In this document: in pieces, positions 34,380 through 43,186 of the stretch
Layout of the letters: each line of letters opens with the position of its first letter
Numbering within the stretch: position 1 is the stretch's first letter
Assembly: GCF_003234265.2 (NCBI RefSeq)
Contig: NZ_CP126256.1
Coordinates: 2,728,001-2,792,000, forward strand
Direction of reading: 5' to 3'
DNA from: Curtobacterium sp. MCSS17_015
GTDB taxonomy: Bacteria > Actinomycetota > Actinomycetes > Actinomycetales > Microbacteriaceae
Length of the DNA stretch: 64,000 nt
The notes under the pieces: generated by a model
The model's database searches: none
Told to the model about the DNA's origin: nothing
Seen by the model: the letters and a program-made list of their open reading frames with translations, nothing else
Made by a program: the position numbers and the translations under genes

Positions 34380-35756
34380 ATGAAGCGAACGCGGATCCTG
34401 ACCGCCGCGGCCCTCGCCGCGACCGCCGCTCTGCTCATCACCAGCTGCTCCGGGTCCCCCGGGAACGCCGGGGAGGACGTCAAGCCAGCGAAGAAGGGCT
34501 CGGTGACGTGGTGGGGGTGGACGCCGGACACCCCCGTGGCCGAGCGGTACATCGAGGCCTTCAACGAGCAGTACCCCGACATCGAGGTCAACTACAAGAA
34601 CTTCGAGAACGTCGACTACCGGAACACGATCACGCCGGCGCTCGACTCCGGCAAGGGCCCGGACGTCTTCGACCTCTCGCCGGCCGGCGGGTCGCCTGAC
34701 CTGTGGGGGCCGTACGCGCTCGACCTCAGCTCGCTCGCGAAGAGCACGCTCGGCGCCGGGTGGAAGGACGACATCGGCGGTGACTACGTCGAGCAGCTGA
34801 CCAGCTCGGACGGACGGTTCGTCTCACTGCCGCTGGGCGGGATGTCAGCCGGGTTCCTCTGGTACAACCAGGACGTCCTCGACGAGGCCGGCGCGGATGT
34901 CCCCACCGACTACCCGTCGTGGGTGGACACCTGCGAGAAGGTCACCGCGATCGGCAAGACCTGCTTCACGATGGGCGCCGGCGGCAGCGACACGTTCCCG
35001 ACGGACATGTACCACGCGATCGCGAACTCGGTCGCCCCCGGGTGGTTCATCAAGGCCGCGACCGGCAAGGCGAAGTGGAACGACGAGAACGGCATCGAGG
35101 TCCTCCGGATCATCGAGAAGATGCAGGACGACGGGATCATCCCCGCGGACGCCCTGGACGGCCCGCAGTACCCCCTCGCGAACAACGAGTTCATGAAGGG
35201 TGACGCGGCCATGGTCCAGATGGGCTTCTGGTACACGCAGTACGCCGGAGCCGACTCGTGCAAGGCCGCGATGGAGGCCGCCGGCGTCAGCAATCCGAAG
35301 TGCTTCGTGCAGCTGCCGACGCCCTTCCCGGACGTCGCCGGGAAGGGCAACGGTTCCGCGTACTTCAGCGAGGCGGACTACGGGATCGCGATCAACTCGG
35401 CGTCCGAGCACATCGGGGCCGCGAAGACGTTCGTGTCCTGGATGACCCTCCACGAGCAGGGTCAGCAGAACGTGGCCAACGCGATCGACCTCCTGCCCGC
35501 GGTCAAGGGCGTCAGCCCCGACTGGGACTCCATCCAGCTCGTGGACGAGTCCGTCCAGCGTCCGGCGATCGAGAAGCTCATCGAGGACAGCAGCGAGGCG
35601 AGCGAATCCCGCCAGTGGCAGGCCACCGAGAAGTCGCTCGACGCGATCGTCGTCGCGACGCAGCAGGTGCTCGACCCGTCGGTGGACAAGTCGATCCAGG
35701 ACATCGCCGACGACCAGCAAGCGGCGTCGGTCGCCAGCAAGGTCGGCACGAAGTGA
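34380..35756 (+). CDS. Sugar ABC transporter substrate-binding lipoprotein
   Basis: The 458-aa product has a lipoprotein signal with lipobox LITSC (C23). A type-I extracellular solute-binding fold of the carbohydrate-uptake CUT1 class follows: SVTWWGWTPDTPVAERYIEA, GPDVFDLSP, FLWYNQDVLDEAGADVPTDY, FMKGDAAMVQMGFW. It captures a sugar, possibly a beta-glucoside or cellobiose given the GH1 gene nearby, and delivers it to the two permeases downstream. ATG 34380 follows GAAGGAAG. No ATPase gene is present: CUT1 systems often share a MsiK-type ATPase encoded elsewhere. Confidence 0.92.
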   Translation: MKRTRILTAAALAATAALLITSCSGSPGNAGEDVKPAKKGSVTWWGWTPDTPVAERYIEAFNEQYPDIEVNYKNFENVDYRNTITPALDSGKGPDVFDLSPAGGSPDLWGPYALDLSSLAKSTLGAGWKDDIGGDYVEQLTSSDGRFVSLPLGGMSAGFLWYNQDVLDEAGADVPTDYPSWVDTCEKVTAIGKTCFTMGAGGSDTFPTDMYHAIANSVAPGWFIKAATGKAKWNDENGIEVLRIIEKMQDDGIIPADALDGPQYPLANNEFMKGDAAMVQMGFWYTQYAGADSCKAAMEAAGVSNPKCFVQLPTPFPDVAGKGNGSAYFSEADYGIAINSASEHIGAAKTFVSWMTLHEQGQQNVANAIDLLPAVKGVSPDWDSIQLVDESVQRPAIEKLIEDSSEASESRQWQATEKSLDAIVVATQQVLDPSVDKSIQDIADDQQAASVASKVGTK

Positions 35757-35787
35757 GCCGGGTCCACCGCAGCGGGACGGCGCGATC

Positions 35788-36771
35788 GTGATCGACACCT
35801 CCTCGTCCGTCCGGCCCGGCGTCCGCGCCGGTCGGACGCCGGGGGCGGGACGCCCACGGCGCCGACGCCCCCTCGTCCTGCCCGGCGGACTCCGCTGGAT
35901 CCTGCCCGGCTTCGTCATCTCGGTCGGTCTGATCTACTACAGCATCGTCTACTCGGGCTACCTCTCCTTCTTCGACTGGCCCGGCGGCCGCGCACTGATG
36001 ACCCCGATCGGCTTCGGCAACTACGTCCAGGCATTGCAGGACCCCGTGCTGTGGGGCGCGTTGCGGAACACGCTCGTCTACTTCATCGTCGTGTTCGCGG
36101 TACAGGTCGTCGGCGGGACGCTCTTCGCAGCCGCGATGCACTCGTCGATCCGCTTCGCCAACGTCTACAAGGTGCTCGTGGTCATCCCCGTGGTGGTCGC
36201 GCCGGCCACCCTCGCGCCGGCGCAGCTGCAGGTCTGGCAGAGCGACGGCACCGTCAACCACGTCCTCGGATGGCTCGGACTCTCCGGGCTCGAGCAGTCG
36301 TGGGTCGGTCAATCGACCACGTCCCTGGTCGTCGTCGTCCTCGTCGGCTGCTGGGGCGCGGTGGGGTACGGCTTCATCCTGCTCTACGCGGGGATGGCGC
36401 AGGTCGACCCGGAGCTCGTCGAGGCCGGTCGGCTGGACGGTGCGGGGAACCTCCGCGTCCTCTTCTCGATCGTCATGCCGAGCCTCCGACCCGTGATCGT
36501 GTCCCTCGCCATCCTCAACTTCATCACCGCCTTGAAGTTGTTCGACAACCCCTGGCTCATCACGCAGGGCGGACCGGCGCACTCGTCGGAGTTCCTCGGC
36601 ACGATGATCTACGCCGAGACCGCGAGCAGCGACCGGAACCTCGGGTTCGCCTCCGCCCTGTCGATCCTCGTCCTCGTGATCGCCGTCGCGGTGTCCGTCC
36701 TCATGCAGATGCGCGGACGCGAACGCGTCGCGCGACCCACGCGACGTCACAAGGAGACCTCCGGTGTTTGA
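35788..36771 (+). CDS. Sugar ABC transporter permease (MalF-like)
   Basis: The 327-aa product has six membrane helices after a basic Pro/Arg-rich N-terminus. The EAA loop appears as DPELVEAGRLDGAGNLRVLF (about residues 208-227), where it contacts the ATPase. LFDNPWLITQGGPAHSSEFL is typical of CUT1 MalF/UgpA-type permeases. GTG 35788 lies 31 bp after the binding-protein gene. Overlaps the next permease by 8 bp. Confidence 0.92.
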   Translation: MIDTSSSVRPGVRAGRTPGAGRPRRRRPLVLPGGLRWILPGFVISVGLIYYSIVYSGYLSFFDWPGGRALMTPIGFGNYVQALQDPVLWGALRNTLVYFIVVFAVQVVGGTLFAAAMHSSIRFANVYKVLVVIPVVVAPATLAPAQLQVWQSDGTVNHVLGWLGLSGLEQSWVGQSTTSLVVVVLVGCWGAVGYGFILLYAGMAQVDPELVEAGRLDGAGNLRVLFSIVMPSLRPVIVSLAILNFITALKLFDNPWLITQGGPAHSSEFLGTMIYAETASSDRNLGFASALSILVLVIAVAVSVLMQMRGRERVARPTRRHKETSGV

Positions 36772-37552
36772 GACCCGTTCCCGACGATCCAGGATCGTCC
36801 TCCAACTCGTCCTGACGCTCGCCGTCGTGCCGTTCGTGGTGCCCCTCATCGCGATGCTGCAGACGAGCTTCGAAGGCGCCGGCTGGCGGAACTACCTCGC
36901 CGTCGTGCAGGTCCCCGGCTTCCCGAAGTTCTTCCTCAACACGATCGTCATCGCCGCCGCGTCGATGGTGATCGTCTACCTCGCCACCCTCATGGCGGCG
37001 TTCGGCTTCTCGAAGTTGCGGGTCCGTGGCAAGGAGGTCTACTTCTGGCTGATGATGGCGGCGCTCACGCTGCCCGAGGTCGTCCTGATCGCTCCGCTCT
37101 ACACGACGGCGGTACGGCTCGGGCTGCTGGGCACGTACTGGTCGGTGATCCTGCCGATCGCCGCGCTGCAGATCCCGTTCACCGTGCTCATCGCCCGCGG
37201 GTACGTCGACGGGATCCCGGACGCACTGTTCGAGGCGGCGCGGATCGACGGTGCGAGCACCTGGCGCGTGTTCTGGTCCATCCTCGTCCCGCTGTCCCGA
37301 CCGATGGCGGTGGCGCTGATGATGCTGGTGCTCATCTACGCCTGGAACTCGTACCTGCTGCCGAAGGTCTTCCTCATCGACGACGGGCTGGGGGTGGTCA
37401 CGCAGCTGCCCGAGTTCTTCCGACGGCAGTACAACGACGACACCCCGAAGATCCTCGCCGCGTCGGTGATCACCGCGATCCCGACGATCGTCGCCTACAT
37501 CGCGCTCCAGCGGCAGTTCGAACGCGGGATGGCGGCCGGTGCACTCAAGTAG
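36764..37552 (+). CDS. Sugar ABC transporter permease (MalG-like)
   Basis: The 262-aa product has six membrane helices; the EAA loop reads IPDALFEAARIDGASTWRVF (about residues 149-168) and the C-terminus ends in FERGMAAGALK, close to the MalG/UgpE pattern KGLTAGAVK. It forms the channel with the preceding permease. GTG 36764 overlaps the preceding gene by 8 bp. No ATPase gene follows. Confidence 0.92.
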   Translation: MFETRSRRSRIVLQLVLTLAVVPFVVPLIAMLQTSFEGAGWRNYLAVVQVPGFPKFFLNTIVIAAASMVIVYLATLMAAFGFSKLRVRGKEVYFWLMMAALTLPEVVLIAPLYTTAVRLGLLGTYWSVILPIAALQIPFTVLIARGYVDGIPDALFEAARIDGASTWRVFWSILVPLSRPMAVALMMLVLIYAWNSYLLPKVFLIDDGLGVVTQLPEFFRRQYNDDTPKILAASVITAIPTIVAYIALQRQFERGMAAGALK

Positions 37553-37657
37553 GCGCACCCGCGTGCACCTCGAGCCGCTGCACGATCCGGCAGACTGCTG
37601 TCCTGCGGCGCCGTCCCCGGTGCCCACGCATCGGACCGGACGCCGGGAGGGACCCGC

Positions 37658-38452
37658 ATGAGCGACCAGGGAGCCTCCATCGGGCTCGTCATCCGACAGG
37701 GTCACGACCGTGACCCGGTGGCCGGAGCGGTCGTCCGCGCCGTCGCCGGCCCGCTCGTCGCCGCCGGCAAGCGCTTCGTGACCCGGTCCGTGGCGGACGA
37801 GGACGCCGAGCTGCGGGTCTACCGCCTCTGGGCGCGGGCCGGAGGGGTCGCCGGCGTGATCCTGCTCGAGGTGTCGCGCGACGACCCGAGACCGGCGCTC
37901 CTCCGGCAGATCGACATGCCCTTCGTGGCGCTCGCCCCGTCGACGCTCCCGGTGGACTTCCCGGCGGTGGCCGTCGACCGCGGGGCGTCGTCCGCGGCGC
38001 TCGCGGCGTACCTCGACGGCTACCCCGCCGAGCGCCGTGTGTCCGTGACGGGGACGGCACCAGCCGAACCGTTCGGGGACGAACTCGGACCGGACGACAC
38101 CGTCACCGAGGTCGTCCGGACGGACGACGTGGTCGGGACCTGCCTCCGGATCGGGGCAGAGGCCGACGGGAGTGGTCGGACGGTCCTCGTCGTCGACGGC
38201 GACCACGACGCGGTCGCGGTGCTCACCGGTCTCCGGGACGCGGGCCTCCGCGTGCCGGAGGACGTCGCGCTCGTCTGCCGGAGCGACTCGCTCGTCTGTC
38301 AGAGTGCGAGTCTCCCGATCACCGCGATCGACCGCCGAGGGAGGGAGATCGGGGCCGTGCTCGGTGAGGCAGCCGTGCGGGCCGTCGATCACTCGGTCCT
38401 GCCGGCGGTCGCGATGCCCGCTCCGGTCGTCGTGCCCCGGGAGACGACGTGA
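37658..38452 (+). CDS. LacI-like periplasmic-binding sensor domain without HTH
   Basis: The 264-aa product resembles only the effector-binding part of LacI/GalR repressors: IGLVIRQGHDRDPVAGAVVR at the start, then GGVAGVILLEVSRDDPRPAL, MPFVALAPSTLPVDFPAVAV and LRDAGLRVPEDVALVCRSDS. No N-terminal LacI HTH is present, and upstream sequence does not encode one in any frame I could see. It overlaps the ROK regulator (GTGA), so it may act as a sugar-sensing accessory or be a degenerate repressor. Confidence 0.7.
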   Translation: MSDQGASIGLVIRQGHDRDPVAGAVVRAVAGPLVAAGKRFVTRSVADEDAELRVYRLWARAGGVAGVILLEVSRDDPRPALLRQIDMPFVALAPSTLPVDFPAVAVDRGASSAALAAYLDGYPAERRVSVTGTAPAEPFGDELGPDDTVTEVVRTDDVVGTCLRIGAEADGSGRTVLVVDGDHDAVAVLTGLRDAGLRVPEDVALVCRSDSLVCQSASLPITAIDRRGREIGAVLGEAAVRAVDHSVLPAVAMPAPVVVPRETT

Positions 38453-39663
38453 CCGGCCGGCGGCTCGGGCCGTCCTCGGCGGCCACCCGGAGCGCCGTGC
38501 TCGACATGGTGCGCTCGGGCCGGACCGTCACACGCGCAGAACTCGCAGCACGGTCCGGCCTGACGCCGACGTCCATCACGCGCATCGTGAAGACCCTCCT
38601 GGACGAGGGACTCGTCGTGGAGGTCGGTTTCCTCGACTCGACCGGCGGCAAACGGAGCAGCCTCCTCGAGCTCAACACCACCGGACGGTTCGCCGTCGGG
38701 GTGTCCCTCGACGCCGGCCGACTGACCTACGTGGTCACGGACCTGGCCGGTGCGGTCGTCGGACGTCTGGTGTCACCCGGCATCGAGCAGGACGCGCCCG
38801 GTGAGGACGTCGTGCGCATCGCCCGCGAACTCGGGCAACTGCTCGTGCAACTGGACATCCCCCTCGAGTCCGTCGTCGGCGTCGGGGTCGCCGGAGCCGG
38901 CCTCGACCTCGGTGCCGGAGCGGAACGGCACTCCCTCACCGCGACGGAGTGGGAGTCCTTCGCCTTGCCCGAGGCGCTCGAGCCCCGCATCGGTCTCCCC
39001 GTGGTCCGTGACAACGACGCCGCGTGTGCCGCCCTCGGTCAGTACTGGGCCGGGCGGGTTCCGTCCACGCAGGACTTCGCGACGCTCTACATGTCGAACG
39101 GCTTCGGTCTCGGCATCATGGTCGGCGGCAGCATCGCGCGGGGAGCGTCGTCGAACGTGGGCGAGATCGGTCACACGATCGTCGACATCGACGGGCCGGA
39201 GTGCTGGTGCGGCGCGCACGGGTGCCTCGAGATGCTCGCGGCACCGCGGGCCGTCGTCGCCGCAGCGGACGCTGACCTCGCCGCGCGCCTCGGCCTGTCG
39301 GGCGATGCTCAGCGTTTCCGCGTCGACTTCGACCGCATCGCCCAGGCTGCCGCGCAGGGTGACGCCGACTGCCACGCCCTGATCCAGCGGTCAGCGCGCT
39401 ACCTCGCTGCAGCAGCGCTGTCGGTCGTGAACATCCTCGACCTCGACCGCATCGTGCTCGCTGGCCCCGGCTTCGCGGAGGCCGGCGCGATCTACGCCCG
39501 GGAGATCCGACAGCAGGTCGAGCGGTTCGCCCGCACCCGGGGCATCCACGGGGTCCTCGTCGAACTCGCCGACCCCGGACTCGACGCCGCCGCGGGCGGC
39601 GCTGCGAGTCTGGCCCTGCAACACGCACTCACACCGCACGCGGTCCGGTCCGGCGGCTGGTAG
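38449..39663 (+). CDS. ROK-family transcriptional regulator
   Basis: The 404-aa product has an N-terminal winged HTH (ATRSAVLDMVRSGRTVTRAE, LAARSGLTPTSITRIVKTLL; residues 12-58) and a ROK domain. The catalytic-type aspartate D190 lies in VRDNDAACAAL. The zinc motif is formed by H242 (GEIGHT) with C252, C254 and C259 (ECWCGAHGCLE). It probably represses the sugar operons and is released by a sugar. Overlaps the LacI-like sensor gene by 4 bp. Confidence 0.9.
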   Translation: MTGRRLGPSSAATRSAVLDMVRSGRTVTRAELAARSGLTPTSITRIVKTLLDEGLVVEVGFLDSTGGKRSSLLELNTTGRFAVGVSLDAGRLTYVVTDLAGAVVGRLVSPGIEQDAPGEDVVRIARELGQLLVQLDIPLESVVGVGVAGAGLDLGAGAERHSLTATEWESFALPEALEPRIGLPVVRDNDAACAALGQYWAGRVPSTQDFATLYMSNGFGLGIMVGGSIARGASSNVGEIGHTIVDIDGPECWCGAHGCLEMLAAPRAVVAAADADLAARLGLSGDAQRFRVDFDRIAQAAAQGDADCHALIQRSARYLAAAALSVVNILDLDRIVLAGPGFAEAGAIYAREIRQQVERFARTRGIHGVLVELADPGLDAAAGGAASLALQHALTPHAVRSGGW

Positions 39664-39681
39664 CCCCGTCGACCGCATGAC

Positions 39682-39723
39682 GGACGGGAGGCGCGGCACC
39701 CGCTGGCACCGCGCCTCCCGTCC
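39682..39723. terminator. Hairpin with GGGAGGC arms
   Basis: Arms GGACGGGAGGCGCGGCACC (39682-39700) and its near-complement up to 39723, loop CGCT, two inner mismatches. Lies between the ROK gene and the convergent membrane-protein gene. Confidence 0.75.
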
Positions 39724-39742
39724 GGTCGTCAGGCCGTGCCGG

Positions 39743-40285
39743 TCAGCGACGCCACTTGTCGAGCATGCCGGCCTTCGAGCGCTGCTGCTCGCCCTGCTCC
39801 GCACCCATCACGAGCAGCACTCCGGTGAGCACCGGGGTCGCCCACTGCAGGATCTTCTGCTGCCGCTGGGCCGCCTTGAGGGTGTCCGACGCGTCGGCGT
39901 TCGGCTCGGTGGTGCCCTCGGCGCCCTCGCGGGCGTGCTCGGCCATCTTCTTGCCGACCGAGGCCGACCAGAAGGTCGTGACGAGGGCCGCACCGGTCAG
40001 CACGAGCTTGATGCCCGTGTTCGTGCGGGCGCCCTGCTGCACGCCGAGGCGGTCGCGGTTGGCGACGATGAGGCCGATGCCGCCGATGCCGTGCACCGCG
40101 AGCGCGGCGAGCTGCACCGGTGCCCACTTGCCCCAGCCGACGCTCGACAGGGTGAGGCGCTCGACGGGGTCCTTCGCGCCGGCGGCGGCGCCGTTCAGGC
40201 CGGTGGCACCCATGAGGTTGCCACCGAACCAGGCGGCGAGGCCGAGGTCGTGCATGCTGCGGATGAAGGTGTTGTTCTGGGACAT
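39743..40285 (-). CDS. Actinobacterial membrane protein of unknown function
   Basis: The 180-aa product starts MSQNNTFIRSMHDLGLAAWF and has hydrophobic segments at about residues 15-35, 55-80, 92-112 and 147-162, with a charged loop (AEHAREGAEGTTEPNADASD) before the last. GGNLMGATGLNGAA and VNRDRLGVQQG-like text (VANRDRLGVQQG) are conserved in a family of actinobacterial membrane proteins without known function. Single gene, ATG preceded by an AAGCGACCCCC leader with a weak RBS. Confidence 0.7.
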   Translation of the reverse strand: MSQNNTFIRSMHDLGLAAWFGGNLMGATGLNGAAAGAKDPVERLTLSSVGWGKWAPVQLAALAVHGIGGIGLIVANRDRLGVQQGARTNTGIKLVLTGAALVTTFWSASVGKKMAEHAREGAEGTTEPNADASDTLKAAQRQQKILQWATPVLTGVLLVMGAEQGEQQRSKAGMLDKWRR

Positions 40286-40479
40286 GGGGGTCGCTTCCTG
40301 GTCGCTGGCGCTGGCGCGGTGGTCGGCCGCGCGGGGGCGGGCAGCAGCGCGAGGCCGTACCCGCGGCGGGATCCGGGTGCAGATCGCGTTCCGGGTCGCT
40401 CCGTCGTGTGCTCGGGACGTTACGCGTCGGCGGTCCGGTGTCGGCTCAGGTCCGCGGCGTGCGTGGCCGGGTCACGACG

Positions 40480-40519
40480 GACGGGAGGCACGGTGCCGGT
40501 CGGCACAGTGCCTCCCGTC
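40480..40519. terminator. 18-bp hairpin with GGGAGGC arms
   Basis: Arms 40480-40497 and 40502-40519, one mismatch, loop GGTC, 17 bp beyond the stop of the SDR gene (minus strand). Confidence 0.75.
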
Positions 40520-40536
40520 GGGACCGACACGGCCGA

Positions 40537-41355
40537 TCAGACGCCGTGGGCCGCCTCGGCGACGGGCTGCCACTCGCGCCACGTCGCGAGGCGCGACTCG
40601 TAGTCCCGCTCCGCGATGCCGAGCGGGGCCTTGCCGAAGAACACCCGGAGCGGGGGCTGCTCGGCGTCGACGACCTTCAGGATCGCGGCCCGCGTGGCCT
40701 CCGGCTTGCCCGGGTCGGCCGCCGAGGGGCGCTTCGACGCGGCCTCGCGGACCTCGGCGTAGGCCGGGTTCTCCTCGCTGTGCTTCGAGGACGGGCCGGA
40801 CCAGTCGGTGGAGAACCCGCCGGGCTCGATGAGGGTGACCGAGATGCCGAAGCCCGCGACCTCCTGGGCGAGCGACTGCGACAGGCCCTCGAGTGCCCAC
40901 TTCGACGCGTGGTAGGCGCCGACCGTCGGGAACGCGCTGATGCCGCCGATGCTCGACACCTGGATGACGTGCCCGGAGCCCTGCTCGCGCATGATCGGCA
41001 GTGCCGCCTGGGTGACCCACACGGCGCCGAACAGGTTGGTCTCGAGCTGGGCGCGGAGCTCGTCCTCGCTGAGCTCCTCGACCATGCCGAAGTGGCCGAA
41101 GCCGGCGTTGTTGACGACGACGTCGAGCGACCCGAAGTGCTCCGCGGCACGGGCGACGGCATCGCGGTCGGCGGTCCGGTCGGTCACGTCGAGCCGGAGC
41201 GCGAGGAACGTGTCCGGGTACCGGTCGACGAGGTCCTGCACGTCGTCGACGTCGCGGGCCGTGCCGGTGACGGAGTCGCCGCGTTCGAGTGCTGCTTCCG
41301 CCCACTCGCGGCCGAAGCCCTTGGATGCTCCGGTGATGAACCAGCTCTTGCTCAT
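40537..41355 (-). CDS. Classical short-chain dehydrogenase/reductase
   Basis: The 272-aa product shows TGASKGFG (residues 8-15) for NADP binding, NNAG (82-85), S134/S135, and the catalytic Y148 and K152 in YHASK. The long C-terminal part (PGGFSTDWSG, RDYESRLATWREWQPVA) is as in the many actinobacterial SDRs of unknown substrate. It is cytoplasmic. A basic-free position after G14 and R33 suggests NADPH preference. Single gene, upstream of a terminator hairpin. Confidence 0.88.
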   Translation of the reverse strand: MSKSWFITGASKGFGREWAEAALERGDSVTGTARDVDDVQDLVDRYPDTFLALRLDVTDRTADRDAVARAAEHFGSLDVVVNNAGFGHFGMVEELSEDELRAQLETNLFGAVWVTQAALPIMREQGSGHVIQVSSIGGISAFPTVGAYHASKWALEGLSQSLAQEVAGFGISVTLIEPGGFSTDWSGPSSKHSEENPAYAEVREAASKRPSAADPGKPEATRAAILKVVDAEQPPLRVFFGKAPLGIAERDYESRLATWREWQPVAEAAHGV

Positions 41356-41443
41356 GTGTCCTCCAGTCGTGTGACCGGGCCAGTCAACGCCGTGGCCGAT
41401 CGGTGCGCGTCGATGTCCGGATCCGCGTGCAGTGTGCGCGGCG

Positions 41444-42994
41444 TCAGACCGACACCTCGGTGCCGTGTCGCTTCCCGACGACCACGTCGACGATCCCGGC
41501 GACCAGCGCCACCGCGACGAACCCGAGTGACACCGCGAGGCCGAGCGGCAGGCCCTGCGCGTAGTCGCCGCGCGAATCGGCGAGCGTGGAGTAGAACACG
41601 CTGCCCACCGCTGCGATCCCGATCGCCGAGCCGACGCGGGCGCCGACCTGGATCAGCCCGCCCGCCGATCCGCCCTGCTCGACCGGCACCTCGGAGAGCG
41701 TGAGGGTCTGGTTCGGCGAGATGGTGAGCCCGGACCCGATGCCGGCGACGAGCAGCGGCAGGACGAGCCACCACCCCAGGTCCGACTCGAAGTGGTTCGC
41801 GACCACCCAGACGACCGCACCGAGCCCGATGAGGACGAGGATCGTCCCGATGACGATGAGCTGCCGACCGAAGCGGTGCACGACGCGGCCGCCGACGGTC
41901 GAGGCGATGCCCGAACCGATGGCGAACGGGATCGACGCCAGTCCGGCCATCAGCGCGGAGTAGTGCAGGCCGGACTGCAGCGCGAGCGTCAGGACGAAGA
42001 ACAGCGGGGTGAAGCCGGCGAAGTACACCGTCGCCAGACCGACGCCGAGCGAGAACGACCGGCGGCGGAACAGCCGCAGGTCGACCACGGGCTCCTTCGT
42101 CCGCCCGTAGTGCCGCTCCCACAGGACGAACAGCACGCCGAACACGACGGCGACGACGATGAGCCACCACTTCGCGTTCCCCTTCCACTCCTGCGACTGC
42201 ACGAACGGCAGCAGCAGGGCGACCACGGCGGCGCCGAGGAGCACGATGCCGACGGGGTCGAAGTCGTGCTTCTTCCCCCGCTCGTCCCGTTTCGGTGCGG
42301 GCAGGTACCGGAAGGCCAGGAGGATCGTGACGAGTCCGACGGGCAGGTTCACGAAGAAGACGAACCGCCAGCCGTTCTCGGTGCCGAACGCCGTGATGAG
42401 CAGACCGCCGATCAGGGGGCCGATCGCGGTCGCGATGCCGACGGTGGCGCCGAAGAGGCCGAACGCGGTGCCGCGCTCCTTGCCGCGGAACAGCTGCTGG
42501 ATGAGCGCGGTGACCTGCGGCGTGAGCAGGCCGCCGGCCAGGCCCTGCAACAGACGGGCGACGACCAGGACGATGCCGTTCGGTGCGAAGCCGCAGAGGG
42601 CGCTCGCCAGGGTGAACAGGCCGACCCCGATGACGAACATCCGACGTCGGCCGGTGGCGTCACCGAGTCGTCCACCGGGCACGAGCAGCAGGCCGAAGGA
42701 CAGCGCGTACCCGGACAGGATCCACTGGACCGCCTCGGGCGTGGTGCCGGGCAGCCCCGTCGAGATGGACTGCAGCGCGACGTTGACGATCGAGACGTCG
42801 AGCAGGACGATGCCCCCGCCGAGCAGGCAGATGACGAGCGCCTTCCAGCGGTTCGGGTCCGGCTGGTCGCCGGAGCTGCGGTCGTCGGTCTGCGCGGGCT
42901 TCGACGGATCGGCGGGCGCAGCGTGGTGAGCCGTGTGGTGGGCGACGGACGGAGCCGCATCGGGCTCGGCGGGTCTGCGGTGTTCGGCTGTCAT
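41444..42994 (-). CDS. MFS exporter, DHA2 family
   Basis: The 516-aa product has a His/Pro-rich cytoplasmic N-terminus (VAHHTAHHAAPADPSK) and 14 membrane segments. TM1 carries LLDVSIVNVALQSI, motif A is GRLGDATGRRRMFVIG and TM5 has VGIATAIGPLIGGLLIT. It is a proton-driven efflux pump. No adjacent regulator is seen. The His-rich N-terminus is unlike the other two DHA2 pumps in this window and could bind metal. The substrate is unknown. Confidence 0.9.
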   Translation of the reverse strand: MTAEHRRPAEPDAAPSVAHHTAHHAAPADPSKPAQTDDRSSGDQPDPNRWKALVICLLGGGIVLLDVSIVNVALQSISTGLPGTTPEAVQWILSGYALSFGLLLVPGGRLGDATGRRRMFVIGVGLFTLASALCGFAPNGIVLVVARLLQGLAGGLLTPQVTALIQQLFRGKERGTAFGLFGATVGIATAIGPLIGGLLITAFGTENGWRFVFFVNLPVGLVTILLAFRYLPAPKRDERGKKHDFDPVGIVLLGAAVVALLLPFVQSQEWKGNAKWWLIVVAVVFGVLFVLWERHYGRTKEPVVDLRLFRRRSFSLGVGLATVYFAGFTPLFFVLTLALQSGLHYSALMAGLASIPFAIGSGIASTVGGRVVHRFGRQLIVIGTILVLIGLGAVVWVVANHFESDLGWWLVLPLLVAGIGSGLTISPNQTLTLSEVPVEQGGSAGGLIQVGARVGSAIGIAAVGSVFYSTLADSRGDYAQGLPLGLAVSLGFVAVALVAGIVDVVVGKRHGTEVSV

Positions 42995-43107
42995 GACGCC
43001 CTCACGGTAGGCGCGTCACGGTGCGGGGTCCGCGGCGAGGACGTTTCCTGTCCACACCCCGGCGCTGTCACAGCCGTCCGTGAACGAGCGCTCAGCCCCG
43101 CCGGTGT

Positions 43108-43155
43108 GACGACGGGCGGGAAGCGCCCCCCAATTGCCGCTTCCCGCCCGTCGTC
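43108..43155. terminator. 18-bp perfect hairpin
   Basis: Arms GACGACGGGCGGGAAGCG (43108-43125) and complement (43138-43155), 12-nt loop, 32 bp beyond the stop of the sigma-factor operon (minus strand). Confidence 0.8.
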
Positions 43156-43186
43156 GGTCTCGTGTCGGGTCGACGTCGCCGGACCG

